Notes: generated from the letters alone by a model not told the origin. A stretch of 38,356 nucleotides of DNA from Actinomycetota bacterium (GCA_025963875.1 JAOPZY010000213.1:1-38356); one strand, 5' to 3'. Positions 1 through 7,340 are shown, counted from the first letter of the stretch. Program-made: numbers and translations.

Positions 1-2
1 AC

Positions 3-710
3 CTGCCGCTGCGCCAGTTCCTGTGGGTGCTCTGCGTGGCGGCCACGACCGTCGCGATCCCGCTGCAGTTCCACCGCTTCGCAGTTGCGCTCGCCTGGGC
101 CGGCGAGGGCGTCGCAGTCACGTGGGCCGGCATGCGGGGGCGGTCGGTCGCCGTGCGGACACTGGGCGCCGCGATCCTGGGCGGGGGCGCCGTCGTGCCG
201 CTGCGCCTGCTCTTCGACCGGTACCGCCCACCCCACCTGCTCCTGTCGACGGGGTCGGCCACCGTCCTGGCCGTGGTGGGGGCGCTCGCGGTGGAGGCCT
301 TCCTCTTCTCCCGCGACGCCGACCCGGACTCGCCGCGCCTCTGGTTCCCGTGGTACGCGGTCGCGGCCAACGGCCTCGCCGTCGCATGGATGACCGCCGA
401 AGCCATCGCCCACTATCACGCCGTCCAAGGCGGGATCGGATGGCAGCCGCTGCAGTTCAGCCTGTCGACCATCTGGGGTCTCTACGCCGGCATGCTGCTG
501 GCGGTGGGCGTCGCGACGCGCCAGCGCTGGGCGCGCCTGGCGGCGCTCGGGCTGTTCACGGCGACCGTCGCCAAGATGCTCGTGGTGGACCTGTGGACGC
601 TCAGCACCGGTGAGCGGGTCCTGGCATTCATCGGCGTCGGCTGCCTGCTGCTCGCGTGCTCCCTCATATACCACCGCTTCAAGGACATGATCCTTGGGGC
701 GGTGGCCTAG
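3..710 (+). CDS. DUF2339-like polytopic membrane protein (C-terminal part, 5' truncated)
   Basis: The reading frame is already open at the window edge, so only the last 235 residues are visible. They are mostly hydrophobic segments separated by short Arg-rich or polar loops, about six to seven predicted membrane spans. The last two helices carry the pattern RLAALGLFTATVAKMLVVDL, then a Leu-rich span and a cytoplasmic YHRFKD tail. That ending matches my memory of the DUF2339 family of very large bacterial membrane proteins, whose function is unknown. The next gene faces it convergently, with 26 bp between the stops. The family call rests on the C-terminal pattern only; the polytopic character is certain. 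Confidence 0.6.
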   Translation: MPLRQFLWVLCVAATTVAIPLQFHRFAVALAWAGEGVAVTWAGMRGRSVAVRTLGAAILGGGAVVPLRLLFDRYRPPHLLLSTGSATVLAVVGALAVEAFLFSRDADPDSPRLWFPWYAVAANGLAVAWMTAEAIAHYHAVQGGIGWQPLQFSLSTIWGLYAGMLLAVGVATRQRWARLAALGLFTATVAKMLVVDLWTLSTGERVLAFIGVGCLLLACSLIYHRFKDMILGAVA

Positions 711-736
711 GTCTCGGTGCCGGACTAGGTGCCGTA

Positions 737-1021
737 CTAGGTGCCCAACGTCCCGTAGGCGAAGAGCACGCCGCCCACGACGAGGATGATGGCGGCACCG
801 AGCAGCACCCGCGGGCTCCACTGCGCGGTGCTGTACTGGACGCGGCCCATCTTGTGCTTGCTGTTGAGGAACTCCTGGGCGGTCGGGGGCCGGCCGCCCC
901 AACGGCGGCGCTCCCGGGCGCCGAGCAGGTAGGCGCCGAGCACGATGAGCGCCCCGGCCACGATGGCCGCGCCGAGCGGTCCGACGGGACGGAAGGCGGC
1001 GGAGGCGAGCACGGGGCCCAT
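737..1021 (-). CDS. Small two-helix membrane protein
   Basis: A 94-residue protein with two hydrophobic segments, about residues 14-34 and 72-90, joined by a basic polar loop (ARERRRWGGRPPTAQEFLNS). It lies 29 bp downstream of the 1051-1647 gene on the same strand, so the two are probably cotranscribed. I do not recognise a family. The ATG follows a weak purine-rich stretch (GGATGG). Its acceptance as a gene rests on codon-like composition, the clean two-helix topology and its position. Confidence 0.6.
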   Translation of the reverse strand: MGPVLASAAFRPVGPLGAAIVAGALIVLGAYLLGARERRRWGGRPPTAQEFLNSKHKMGRVQYSTAQWSPRVLLGAAIILVVGGVLFAYGTLGT

Positions 1022-1050
1022 CGGCCCATCCTACGTCCATGGCGGACGGT

Positions 1051-1647
1051 TCAGTGCCTGAGCTTGAAGGCCGGATTCTTCCCCACGCCCACCAGGTCCG
1101 CGGAGAGTTCGTAGGTCCCCGCCCCGTCCAGGGGCACGAACGCCTGAAGCTTTAGCAGGTGGGCGGGATCCAGGCTCAGGACGGCCGGCTGGCTCAGCGT
1201 CAGCTGCCGGTAGGGCTTGCCTTCGTGCGTGACGGTGACGACGACGAGCGGGCCGTCCACGAAAAGGGCGGTCTGCCCCGTGCCGTTCGAGAGATCGGCG
1301 TAGATGGTGGCCGAGGTGTCGCCAGGGGCCGGCGGCATGCCGTAGACGTCCAGCGTCAGGATGCCCGGGGCTCCCTTGTGGTACTGCCGGCTGGAGACGG
1401 CAACCCCCTGCCCGCCGGGAACGTACGTGAACGACGAGTGGTTGGCACTGACGTCGGCGGCCGCCCGGAGGGCCAGGGAGGAGCCGGTGGCGCCGGTGTG
1501 GCGGGAGACCGCGGAGATGGCGACGATTGCGGCCACCAAGCTCACCGAGGCGATCAGGCCGAGGATCCGGAGCGACGGCGTGCGCCTCCGCCGCCCGCCC
1601 CCGGGCGGCGCGGCGTTCCCCACACCCCCTGCGGACCGCATCTTCAC
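1051..1647 (-). CDS. Membrane-anchored exported protein of unknown function
   Basis: A 198-residue protein starting at a GTG. Residues 1-25 are Gly/Arg-rich and cytoplasmic, and a single hydrophobic helix (about 27-47, LRILGLIASVSLVAAIVAIS) acts as signal anchor. The remaining 150 residues are extracellular, beta-rich and without cysteines, resembling small immunoglobulin-like or carbohydrate-binding folds, but no family motif is recognised. It heads a two-gene minus-strand unit with the small membrane protein downstream. Its start is 314 bp from the divergent glnA start. Confidence 0.65.
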   Translation of the reverse strand: MKMRSAGGVGNAAPPGGGRRRRTPSLRILGLIASVSLVAAIVAISAVSRHTGATGSSLALRAAADVSANHSSFTYVPGGQGVAVSSRQYHKGAPGILTLDVYGMPPAPGDTSATIYADLSNGTGQTALFVDGPLVVVTVTHEGKPYRQLTLSQPAVLSLDPAHLLKLQAFVPLDGAGTYELSADLVGVGKNPAFKLRH

Positions 1648-1848
1648 CCCTATCCGAGCCTATGTCCGAGCTGCAATCCGCCCTGATACGTCGCTCTGCT
1701 CGATCCGTGCCTGACAGATGAACGCTAGAGGCTGAGACGTCCGGATGGAATAACCCGAGTGGTCTGTTTTTATAGTCTGATTTACTTAGTCCCTGGACAA
1801 AGTGCCCTTGGCCAAGGGGTAGGCTGACCCCGTTGGGTGCACCATCCC
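1648..1848. other. Divergent intergenic region upstream of glnA
   Basis: Non-coding stretch between the divergent 1051-1647 gene and glnA. It contains an AT-rich segment with a TATAGT hexamer near 1771-1776 and a perfect 14-bp palindrome CCCTTGGCCAAGGG at 1805-1818. Its downstream end leads into the GlnR-type box listed separately. The palindrome could be an operator, but nothing in the sequence says for which protein. Confidence 0.45.
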
Positions 1849-1875
1849 GTAACAAGACCGGAACTTGTCCGTAAC
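1849..1875 (+). promoter_or_regulatory. GlnR-type operator upstream of glnA
   Basis: Three half-sites with exact 11-bp periodicity: GTAAC (1849-1853), six bases, GGAAC (1860-1864), six bases, GTAAC (1871-1875). This matches the actinobacterial GlnR box as I know it (GTnAC, six bases, GaAAC, repeated). It ends 86 bp before the glnA ATG, and a possible -10 (TAGCCT, 1886-1891) lies just downstream, the usual place for an activator site. A GlnR-like regulator is encoded directly after glnA, which supports autogenous nitrogen control. Confidence 0.75.
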
Positions 1876-1961
1876 AACCGCCCGCTAGCCTCGGGTGCAC
1901 CGGTCCCAAAAGGACGTCAGGTTGCACGCCGTCATCGGGCGGCGAGCGAGGGAGGACAGCA

Positions 1962-3296
1962 ATGGCGTCGGAGGCAGAGGCAAGGATCTCCTTCGTCCTA
2001 CGCACCGTCGAAGAGCGCGGCATCCACTTCATCCGCCTGTGGTTCGTGGACGTCCTCGGCATGCTCAAGTCGCTGGCGTTTCCTGCGGCCGAGTTGCCCC
2101 AGGCCTTCCTCGAGGGGGTGGGCTTCGACGGGTCGGCCATAGACGGCTTCGCGCGGGTCCAGGAGTCCGACATGCTCCTGAAGCCCGATCCTGAAACGTT
2201 CCAGATCCTCCCGTGGCGGCCGGAGACGCTCGAGGCCCGGGTCTTCTGCGACGTCTTGACGCCGGAGGGTTCGGCCTTCCCGGGCGATCCCCGGCAGGTA
2301 CTGAAGCGCCAGCTCGGCCGGGCCAGCGAGCTGGGCTACTCCTTCTATGCCGGACCTGAGATCGAATTCTTCCTCTTCGCCTCCTCGAAGCGGCCCGAAC
2401 CACTCGACGCCGGTACGTATTTCGACCTGACGCCGCTCGACAGCGGCAGCGAGTTCCGGCGGCGCGTCATCGCGTACCTGGAGGCCGTCGGCGTCCCCGT
2501 GAAGGAATCCCACCACGAGGTGGCCGGCTCGCAGCACGAGATCGACCTCCAGTACGCCGACGGCCTGGCGACCGCGGACGCCATCACCACGTTCCGGCTT
2601 GCCGTCAAGGAGGTGGCCCAGGAATCGGGCTACTACGCCACGTTCATGCCGAAGCCGCTCGAGTCGACCTGGGGCAGCGGGATGCACACCCACTTCTCGA
2701 TGTTCCAGGGCAGCCGCAATGCCTTCTACGACGCCACCAGCGATGCCCACCTCTCCAAGGTCGGGCAGGCCTTCGTCGCCGGGCTGCTGCGTCACGCGCG
2801 GGAGATGACCGCCATCACCAACCCCCTGGTGAACTCCTACAAGCGGCTGGTCCCCGGCTTCGAGGCACCCGTGTCGGTGTGCTGGGGGCTTCGGAACCGC
2901 TCGGCGCTCGTCCGGGTCCCGGGCACCAAGCCGTGGAAGGAGGATGCGGCCCGCGTCGAGTACCGGGCGCTCGACCCCTCCACGAATCCCTACCTCGCCT
3001 TCTCGGTCATCCTCGCGGCGGGGCTCGAGGGGATTGCCGAGGGCTACGAGCTGGGCCCGGAAGCTCCCGACAACATCAACGAGATGCCCAGAGCGGAGCG
3101 CAAGAGGCTGGGCATCGACTCCCTGCCAGGCGACCTTAACGAGGCCCTGGACCAGATGGAGGGCAGCGCCCTCGTCCGCAAGGCCCTGGGCGACCACGTC
3201 TTCGACTGGTACCTGGCCAACAAGCGGGCAGAGTGGGAGGGCTACCGGTCCGCGGTGAGCGAATGGGAGCTCGAACGATACCTTCCTCGGTACTGA
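1962..3296 (+). CDS. glnA: Glutamine synthetase, type I (alpha-like)
   Basis: Makes glutamine from glutamate, ammonia and ATP; cytoplasmic dodecamer and the central step of ammonium assimilation. The 444-residue length equals Bacillus-type GSI-alpha. Visible motifs: N-terminal beta-grasp with GFDGSAIDGFARVQESDM, metal-binding PEIEFFLF, EVAGSQHEIDL, MHTHFSMF, the flap glutamate in KRLVPGFEAPV, and the RVEYRALDPSTNPYLAF active-site segment. The adenylylation loop of GSI-beta enzymes (NLYDLPP-type Tyr) is not seen near the C-terminus, so control by adenylylation is unlikely. Feedback inhibition is more likely, since the Arg of FARVQESD, at the position of Bacillus GS Arg62, is kept. The ATG follows a strong GGGAGGA ribosome site. 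A GlnR-type box lies upstream and the regulator gene overlaps its 3' end. Confidence 0.95.
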   Translation: MASEAEARISFVLRTVEERGIHFIRLWFVDVLGMLKSLAFPAAELPQAFLEGVGFDGSAIDGFARVQESDMLLKPDPETFQILPWRPETLEARVFCDVLTPEGSAFPGDPRQVLKRQLGRASELGYSFYAGPEIEFFLFASSKRPEPLDAGTYFDLTPLDSGSEFRRRVIAYLEAVGVPVKESHHEVAGSQHEIDLQYADGLATADAITTFRLAVKEVAQESGYYATFMPKPLESTWGSGMHTHFSMFQGSRNAFYDATSDAHLSKVGQAFVAGLLRHAREMTAITNPLVNSYKRLVPGFEAPVSVCWGLRNRSALVRVPGTKPWKEDAARVEYRALDPSTNPYLAFSVILAAGLEGIAEGYELGPEAPDNINEMPRAERKRLGIDSLPGDLNEALDQMEGSALVRKALGDHVFDWYLANKRAEWEGYRSAVSEWELERYLPRY

Positions 3297-3997
3297 CGGG
3301 CGTCGACGCCGAGCCGGCAGCCGTCCGCCGCAACGCGCGCCTGCTCCTGGCCGGCAGCGACCGATCGCGCCTGGCCGGCATCGCCGCCGACCTGCAGGCC
3401 GTTGGCTACGAGTGCCTCACCGAGATCATTCACGAGGACCTTGAGATCGGCGCGGGTTGGGTGGCGGTGGTCGTCGACCTCCGAGCCTGGACCACCGAGG
3501 GGATCGCCTGGTGCCAGCGAGGCCGCAAGGAGGGCTGGCTGGGGCCGACGCCGGTGGTGCCGGTCGTCGAAACCGCCCATCTCCCCGACCTTGGGCTCGC
3601 CGACGGGATCTTCGACGACTTCATCGAGGACCCCTACTCGCTGAGCGGGCTGGCGGCCCGGCTCCGACTGGTCCGGTGGCGGTTCCAGCGGGAGGCCCCC
3701 GATGCCCTGAGCGTGCGGGACCTGGTCGTGGAGCCCGAGAGCTACCGGGCTACCCTGCGGGGGACCCCGATCGAGTTGACCTACATGGAGTTCGAGCTGC
3801 TGAAGTTCCTCATGTCGCACCCGGGGCGGGTGTTCACCCGGGAGACCCTCCTCTCCAGGGTCTGGGGCTACGAGTACTACGGCGGCGTGCGGACGGTGGA
3901 CGTCCATATCCGGCGGCTCCGGGCCAAACTGGGCGAGGACCACGCCCGCTTCATCGAGACCGTGCGGGGCGTGGGGTACCGCTTCAGCCACGGGTAG
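3263..3997 (+). CDS. glnR: GlnR-like atypical OmpR-family response regulator
   Basis: A 244-residue protein with an N-terminal receiver-like domain (about 25-140) and a C-terminal winged helix (about 150-242) with the OmpR signatures VFTRETLLSRVWGYEYYGG, VRTVDVHIRRLRAKLG and ETVRGVGYRF. The receiver is degenerate: the paired acidic residues after beta-1 are absent (LLLAGSDRS) and the conserved Lys before the Pro of beta-5 is Asp (DDFIEDPY), while one Asp remains at the phosphoacceptor position (VVVDLRA). This is the style of actinobacterial GlnR, which works without a kinase. Location behind glnA and the GlnR box upstream of glnA support the name. I chose ATG 3263, overlapping the glnA 3' end; an upstream start at 3233 and later GTG codons are possible. 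Confidence 0.8.
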   Translation: MGARTIPSSVLTGVDAEPAAVRRNARLLLAGSDRSRLAGIAADLQAVGYECLTEIIHEDLEIGAGWVAVVVDLRAWTTEGIAWCQRGRKEGWLGPTPVVPVVETAHLPDLGLADGIFDDFIEDPYSLSGLAARLRLVRWRFQREAPDALSVRDLVVEPESYRATLRGTPIELTYMEFELLKFLMSHPGRVFTRETLLSRVWGYEYYGGVRTVDVHIRRLRAKLGEDHARFIETVRGVGYRFSHG

Positions 3998-4020
3998 GAG
4001 CGGTGCCGGGCCCCTGGCCC

Positions 4021-4068
4021 GAAGTTGGGAGCGGATCGCGCGTATGTGGGCGATAGGCTCCCAACCTC
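4021..4068. repeat. 48-nt palindromic repeat, copy A
   Basis: Between glnR and the tRNA pair. Outer arms GTTGGGAGC and GCTCCCAAC pair over 9 bp, and an inner ATCGC/GCGAT stem lies inside. It has exactly the same 48-nt length and module register as the copies at 9565, 10651, 21293 and 36109. No T-tract follows either arm, so it does not look like an ordinary intrinsic terminator. Confidence 0.7.
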
Positions 4069-4182
4069 CTCCTCGGCCTCGGGGTGGCGCGGGGGCCCGG
4101 CCACAAATCCGTGGGTGGCACAGATTTCGTTCCTGACCTCGGCCCGCCGGGGTGGAGATCCCGGCTATCATCTTCTGTATCC

Positions 4183-4257
4183 GCCCCAGTGGAGCAGTCT
4201 GGAGTGCTCGGGTCCCTGTCAAGGACCAGGTCGCCGGTTCAAGTCCGGTCTGGGGCG
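4183..4257 (+). tRNA. tRNA-Asp (GTC)
   Basis: Complete cloverleaf: acceptor GCCCCAG/CTGGGGC (7 bp), D stem GAGC/GCTC, anticodon stem GGTCC/GGACC with loop CTGTCAA (anticodon GTC at 4218-4220), T stem GCCGG/CCGGT (one G-T pair) with loop TTCAAGT, discriminator G as expected for tRNA-Asp. No CCA is encoded, so the CCA-adding enzyme at 19113 is needed. A TATCAT hexamer at 4166-4171 is a plausible -10. Confidence 0.95.
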
Positions 4258-4329
4258 CGGGCGCGCGCGTTATGCTCTGGCCTCTTGTGGCGCCTTGCAC
4301 TGCCGGTTGGCAGCAGCAGGCCCCCGCAG

Positions 4330-4402
4330 GGCCAGGTAGCTCAGGTGGTAGAGCACTCGGCTGAAAACCGGGGTGTCGCTGGTTCGATTCCAGCCCTGGC
4401 CA
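4330..4402 (+). tRNA. tRNA-Phe (GAA)
   Basis: Cloverleaf: acceptor GGCCAGG/CCTGGCC, D stem GCTC/GAGC, anticodon stem CTCGG/CCGGG (one T-G pair) with loop CTGAAAA (anticodon GAA at 4363-4365), T stem GCTGG/CCAGC with loop TTCGATT, discriminator A. No encoded CCA. It follows tRNA-Asp by 72 bp, probably in one transcript; an Asp-Phe pair is common in actinobacteria. Confidence 0.95.
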
Positions 4403-4417
4403 CAGTTCGCATTCGAC

Positions 4418-4753
4418 TCAGGGGCTCTTCGCCGTCACGTGGAGCACGGCGCTCGTCGGCTGGATCGTGACCACAAGGTGCGGTCCCTCCTGCCGGACAG
4501 CGCCGGTGCCGTCCACGATCAGGCTGTAGTCCCCCGGCGATGGTGGCGGCCACAGCAGCGCCAGCGCATCGTTGGCCCGGATGTTGGCGGCAGTCCGCCG
4601 GCCGGCGCCGACCAGGAGGCAACCCTCCGACCATTCCACGGTCACCGACGCGGCATGGGGGGTGGCGTCGGGGCCCACCGTGAGCAGGTACGAGGCGGAT
4701 CCGAAGCGCGCCATCGTGCTGGCGAGTTCGGGAAGTGGCACGGGGATGGACAT
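4418..4753 (-). CDS. Pyridoxamine 5'-phosphate oxidase-like (FMN/F420 split-barrel) protein
   Basis: A 111-residue single-domain protein with the split beta-barrel order of PNPOx-like proteins: SASYLLTVGPDATPHAASVT (barrel start), VEWSEGCLLVGAGRRTAANI (the Arg/Ser-rich cofactor phosphate region), ALALLWPPP, DYSLIVDGTGAV, and a closing VVTIQPTSAVLHV strand. Such proteins bind FMN or F420 and often act as small reductases; the substrate cannot be told. It ends 16 bp from tRNA-Phe on the other strand. No Shine-Dalgarno is seen, but TACCAT lies about 11 nt before the ATG, so the message may be nearly leaderless. Confidence 0.75.
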   Translation of the reverse strand: MSIPVPLPELASTMARFGSASYLLTVGPDATPHAASVTVEWSEGCLLVGAGRRTAANIRANDALALLWPPPSPGDYSLIVDGTGAVRQEGPHLVVTIQPTSAVLHVTAKSP

Positions 4754-4816
4754 TGCAGGTGCCTATGGTACTTTCCGCCGCATGGAGGTCCTCCCCGGCG
4801 CAGCGAACCCGGGCCG

Positions 4817-5677
4817 TCAGTTCGCTCGCTCGACCGAGCGAATCTGCTCCCACCAGGCAGCTAGCTCCGAGTAGCGCCGCCGGCTCTCGTCGACGTCGCC
4901 CAGCTCCATCGCCTCCAGGCACGCCCAGATCTCTCCCGCGGAGCGGTCGGCCTCCAACTCCTCGGTGGGGAGAAGGCCGGTGAGTCCCCAGTAGTCCAGC
5001 TCGAGGGTCGAGTCGACGTCGAAACCGTTCATCCACGTTGCGAGCTCGGTCACCGGTGCGACGATGCTCTCGTCCATCCCCCCCTGCTCCAGGATGTCCC
5101 CCGCACGCTGGAGACGGGTGACGGCCAGGGCCAGCTCGGTCTCGTACCGCACCCGAACCGCGCCGCGCTGGCCGGCACGGCCCGCAGGGCCAATTCTGGG
5201 AAGGCCCCGCTCGGCGGTGAGGATCCGCTCGGCGTCGTCGAAGGCTGCGAGCCAGCGGAAGGGGACGTGCCAGGCGGCGGTGGCCACGTTGTCCCGGAGG
5301 TCGGGGTTCTGTCTGCGAAGTCGCTCGAGCTCGGAGGAGGCCCGCTCCGCCTCGTCGTCGGGGACGATCACGTCCGTCATGCCCGGCACCGCCATGCGGA
5401 AGGCCAGGATGCCTGTCAGCACGCTGACCTGGATGCTCCAGGGGCACACGAACCAGCTCCCGTTCACCCGCCGGACATAGGCGTGCTCGCCCGCGACCGG
5501 GTACATGAGGCCCACGGCGCCGTTCTCCGAACCGGGGGTCTGGAAAGAGGTCTGCCGGTACGGCCAGGCCGTCGGCAGGGCCACGTCGGACTCGATGTAG
5601 GCGGTCCATCGCGCGCGCTCCTCCTCGGGAAAGGACTCGAGGGGTTCGTAGACCCGGAGCTGGCTGGAAGGCACCAT
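4817..5677 (-). CDS. Conserved-looking actinobacterial protein of unknown function
   Basis: Cytosolic protein of 286 residues if translation starts at the ATG giving MVPSSQLRVYEPLESFP; an in-frame ATG at 5776 would add 33 residues but would overlap the divergent dehydrogenase start inside one CATG. It is rich in Trp, Arg and Glu, with no signal peptide or membrane span. Notable segments are AYVRRVNGSWFVCPWSIQVS near the middle, a helical ASSELERLRRQNPDLRDN and a C-terminal helical bundle ending AAWWEQIRSVERAN. It resembles conserved actinobacterial proteins that start SSQLRVYEPL, but I know of no function. I prefer the shorter start because it leaves 97 bp for promoters. Confidence 0.6.
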   Translation of the reverse strand: MVPSSQLRVYEPLESFPEEERARWTAYIESDVALPTAWPYRQTSFQTPGSENGAVGLMYPVAGEHAYVRRVNGSWFVCPWSIQVSVLTGILAFRMAVPGMTDVIVPDDEAERASSELERLRRQNPDLRDNVATAAWHVPFRWLAAFDDAERILTAERGLPRIGPAGRAGQRGAVRVRYETELALAVTRLQRAGDILEQGGMDESIVAPVTELATWMNGFDVDSTLELDYWGLTGLLPTEELEADRSAGEIWACLEAMELGDVDESRRRYSELAAWWEQIRSVERAN

Positions 5678-5761
5678 GTCCCCCCATTGTTCCCGACAGA
5701 GCAGGAAAGCGCGCAGGACGGGCTCCGAGGCGCCTCCCGCGGCCGGTGCGACGGGTGCAAC

Positions 5762-5777
5762 TACAATCACCTGCATG
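5762..5777 (+). promoter_or_regulatory. Putative -10 element giving a leaderless dehydrogenase mRNA
   Basis: TACAAT (5762-5767) lies seven bases before the ATG at 5775, and no Shine-Dalgarno sequence lies between. Transcription starting about 7 nt downstream of the -10 would begin at the start codon. No convincing -35 is seen. Leaderless messages are common in actinobacteria. Confidence 0.5.
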
Positions 5778-6857
5778 GATGTCTTCGGGCGTGTGGCGGG
5801 TGAGGACTACGAGCAGGTTGTCTTCAACTACGACCGGTCGTCGGGCCTGCGGGCCATCATCGTCATCCACTCCACCGCTCTCGGCCCCGCGCTCGGAGGG
5901 ACACGCTACTGGCAGTTCGATTCCGAGGAGGCGGCGCTCACCGACGCCCTGCGCCTCGCCAAGGGGATGACCTACAAGAACGCCGCGGCGGGCCTCGATC
6001 TCGGGGGCGGCAAGGCGGTGATCCTGGCCGAGGGCACCGGTGGTAAGTCCGAGGAGCTCCTCCGGGCGTACGGTCGCTTCATCGACACCCTCGGCGGCCG
6101 CTACATCACGGCCGAGGACGTCGGGACCACCGGGGACGACATGGACATGATCCACAGGGAGACCCGCTGGGTGACCGGCATCTCACCGGCCTACGGAGGC
6201 TCGGGTGATCCTTCCCCCGCCACTGCCTACGGCGTGATGCACGGGCTGCGGGCGGTCGCGATCGAGCTGTGGGGTGACCCCTCCCTCGACGGGCGGCGCT
6301 TCGCCGTGCAGGGCGTCGGCAAGGTGGGCCATGCCCTCGTCGGCCACCTCGTTGATGCCGGGGCGGACGTGGTCGTCGCCGACGTCAATCCCGAGCACGT
6401 CGAGCGGACGGTCGCCGACTTCGGCGTGACCTCCGTCGACCCTTTGAAGATCCACGCCGAGCCCTGCGACGTCTTCGTGCCTTGTGCCCTCGGGGGGGTC
6501 ATCAACGACCAGACGATCCCCGAGCTGCGCTGCACCGCCGTCGCGGGGGCGGCGAACAACCAATTGCTCCGCCCCGGCCACGCCGACGCGCTGGCAGAGG
6601 CCGGGATCCTCTACACGCCCGACTTCATCATCAACGCCGGCGGGGTCATCAACGTCGCCGACGAGCTGAACGGCTACGACGAGCGCAGGGCACGCCTGCG
6701 GATCGAGAGCATTTTCCGCAACGTCGCCAAGGTGCTGGAGACGTCCCGCAAGGAGGGCGTCACCCCCTCCGTGGCCGCAAACCGCGTCGCCGAGGCCCGC
6801 ATCCGGGCGGTCGGCCGGATCCGCCAGATCCGGGGGCCGCAGGGCGCCACGTTCTGA
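5775..6857 (+). CDS. Leucine/valine dehydrogenase (Glu/Leu/Phe/Val dehydrogenase family)
   Basis: NAD-dependent oxidative deamination of branched-chain amino acids to 2-oxo acids, or the reverse. The 360-residue length is normal for Leu/Val dehydrogenases. N-terminus MDVFGRVAGEDYEQVVFNYD aligns with LeuDH starts. The substrate domain has LGPALGGTRYW, KGMTYKNAAAGLDLGGGKAV (both catalytic lysines), YITAEDVGTTGDDMDMI and TGISPAYGGSGDPSPATAYG. The Rossmann domain has VQGVGKVGHALVGHL and an acidic residue after beta-2 (VADVNPEH). The C-terminal part shows TPDFIINAGGVINVADEL. Leucine versus valine preference cannot be told. It may serve branched-chain amino acid catabolism or nitrogen recycling; the glnA/glnR pair is 2 kb away. 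Confidence 0.92.
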   Translation: MDVFGRVAGEDYEQVVFNYDRSSGLRAIIVIHSTALGPALGGTRYWQFDSEEAALTDALRLAKGMTYKNAAAGLDLGGGKAVILAEGTGGKSEELLRAYGRFIDTLGGRYITAEDVGTTGDDMDMIHRETRWVTGISPAYGGSGDPSPATAYGVMHGLRAVAIELWGDPSLDGRRFAVQGVGKVGHALVGHLVDAGADVVVADVNPEHVERTVADFGVTSVDPLKIHAEPCDVFVPCALGGVINDQTIPELRCTAVAGAANNQLLRPGHADALAEAGILYTPDFIINAGGVINVADELNGYDERRARLRIESIFRNVAKVLETSRKEGVTPSVAANRVAEARIRAVGRIRQIRGPQGATF

Positions 6858-6861
6858 GAGC

Positions 6862-7232
6862 CCTTAAGGGGCTCGTCGCTGTTCTGGGCGGGTGGCAGCG
6901 TCGAGCGGGCGATGGGGGCGGTCATCACTCACGGTGATTGGCAGGGAGGCGAGGCCGCCCACTACTGGCTGCTTGGCTGGCGAGGCAGATCTTCTTTGTG
7001 TGAATAACAATGATAATGATGGTTAATTACACAAAGAAGATTGCTATGAGGCTACATACGGTCGCGTCAGAGGATCAATCGCCTTGGACGCCTGGCTTGG
7101 CGTCTAGTTTGACCACGATGAGTGAGCAGGGGATGCATACCTTGCTAGCGGAACGGTCCGGGCCGGGTCTGAGCCAGCGGGGCCCGCCCGGAGATCCGTC
7201 ACCCACACGAAATGCCGAAGAGCCCCTTAAGG
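6862..7232. mobile_element. ISL3-like non-autonomous insertion (MITE) with 8-bp target duplication
   Basis: The 8-bp sequence CCTTAAGG occurs at 6862-6869 and again at 7225-7232. Between them lies a 355-bp element (6870-7224) beginning GGCTCGTCGC and ending, read on the other strand, GGCTCTTCGG. The ends form an imperfect terminal inverted repeat of about 35-40 nt; the right end continues CATTTCGTGTGGGTGACGG. As I know the family, ISL3 elements of actinobacteria have ends starting GGCTCTTC and make 8-bp duplications. No transposase remains. The interior has several hairpins (7087-7104, GACGCC/GGCGTC, and the AT-rich hairpin listed separately). Its GC is lower than the flanks. Confidence 0.7.
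6989..7041. repeat. 13-bp perfect inverted repeat with AT-rich loop inside the MITE
   Basis: ATCTTCTTTGTGT (6989-7001) and ACACAAAGAAGAT (7029-7041) pair perfectly around a 27-nt AT-rich loop. This is the most AT-rich spot of the element in a GC-rich chromosome. It may be a relic of nested inverted repeats or an RNA or cruciform hairpin. Confidence 0.8.
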
Positions 7233-7276
7233 CTTGTGGCCAGCATAAAATGAGCGCTGGAGGGTGCTGATACCTG

Positions 7277-7306
7277 TTGCACTCTGTTGACGGGGCGGAT
7301 TATCAT
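7277..7306 (+). promoter_or_regulatory. Putative promoter of the exported-protein pair
   Basis: TTGCAC (7277-7282) and TATCAT (7301-7306) are 18 bp apart, close to the sigma-70-type consensus. Predicted transcription starts near 7313, which favours a translation start downstream, such as TTG 7341 (GAGG six bases before it). It lies 45 bp right of the MITE duplication. Confidence 0.45.
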
Positions 7307-7340
7307 CCTGGCCAAGCTCCCCAAACGTGCGAGGCTCACC

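Larger units (their letters stand above)
6858..7340. other. Gene-free interval filled by an ISL3-like element
   Basis: No credible gene between the dehydrogenase stop and the next exported-protein gene. An ORF at 7010-7270 was dismissed: no ribosome site, no family features, and it crosses the element boundary. The interval holds the element at 6870-7224 with its 8-bp duplications, an internal 13-bp hairpin, and, beyond the element, a promoter-like TTGCAC (7277-7282), 18 bp, TATCAT (7301-7306). Confidence 0.7.

Noticed and set aside
6858-6874. Terminator hairpin GAGCCC/GGGCTC after the dehydrogenase
   Set aside because: The palindrome arises from the target duplication next to the ISL3-like end, and no T-tract follows.
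7010-7270. 86-codon ORF inside and across the right end of the MITE
   Set aside because: No ribosome site, no transposase or toxin features, crosses the target duplication.
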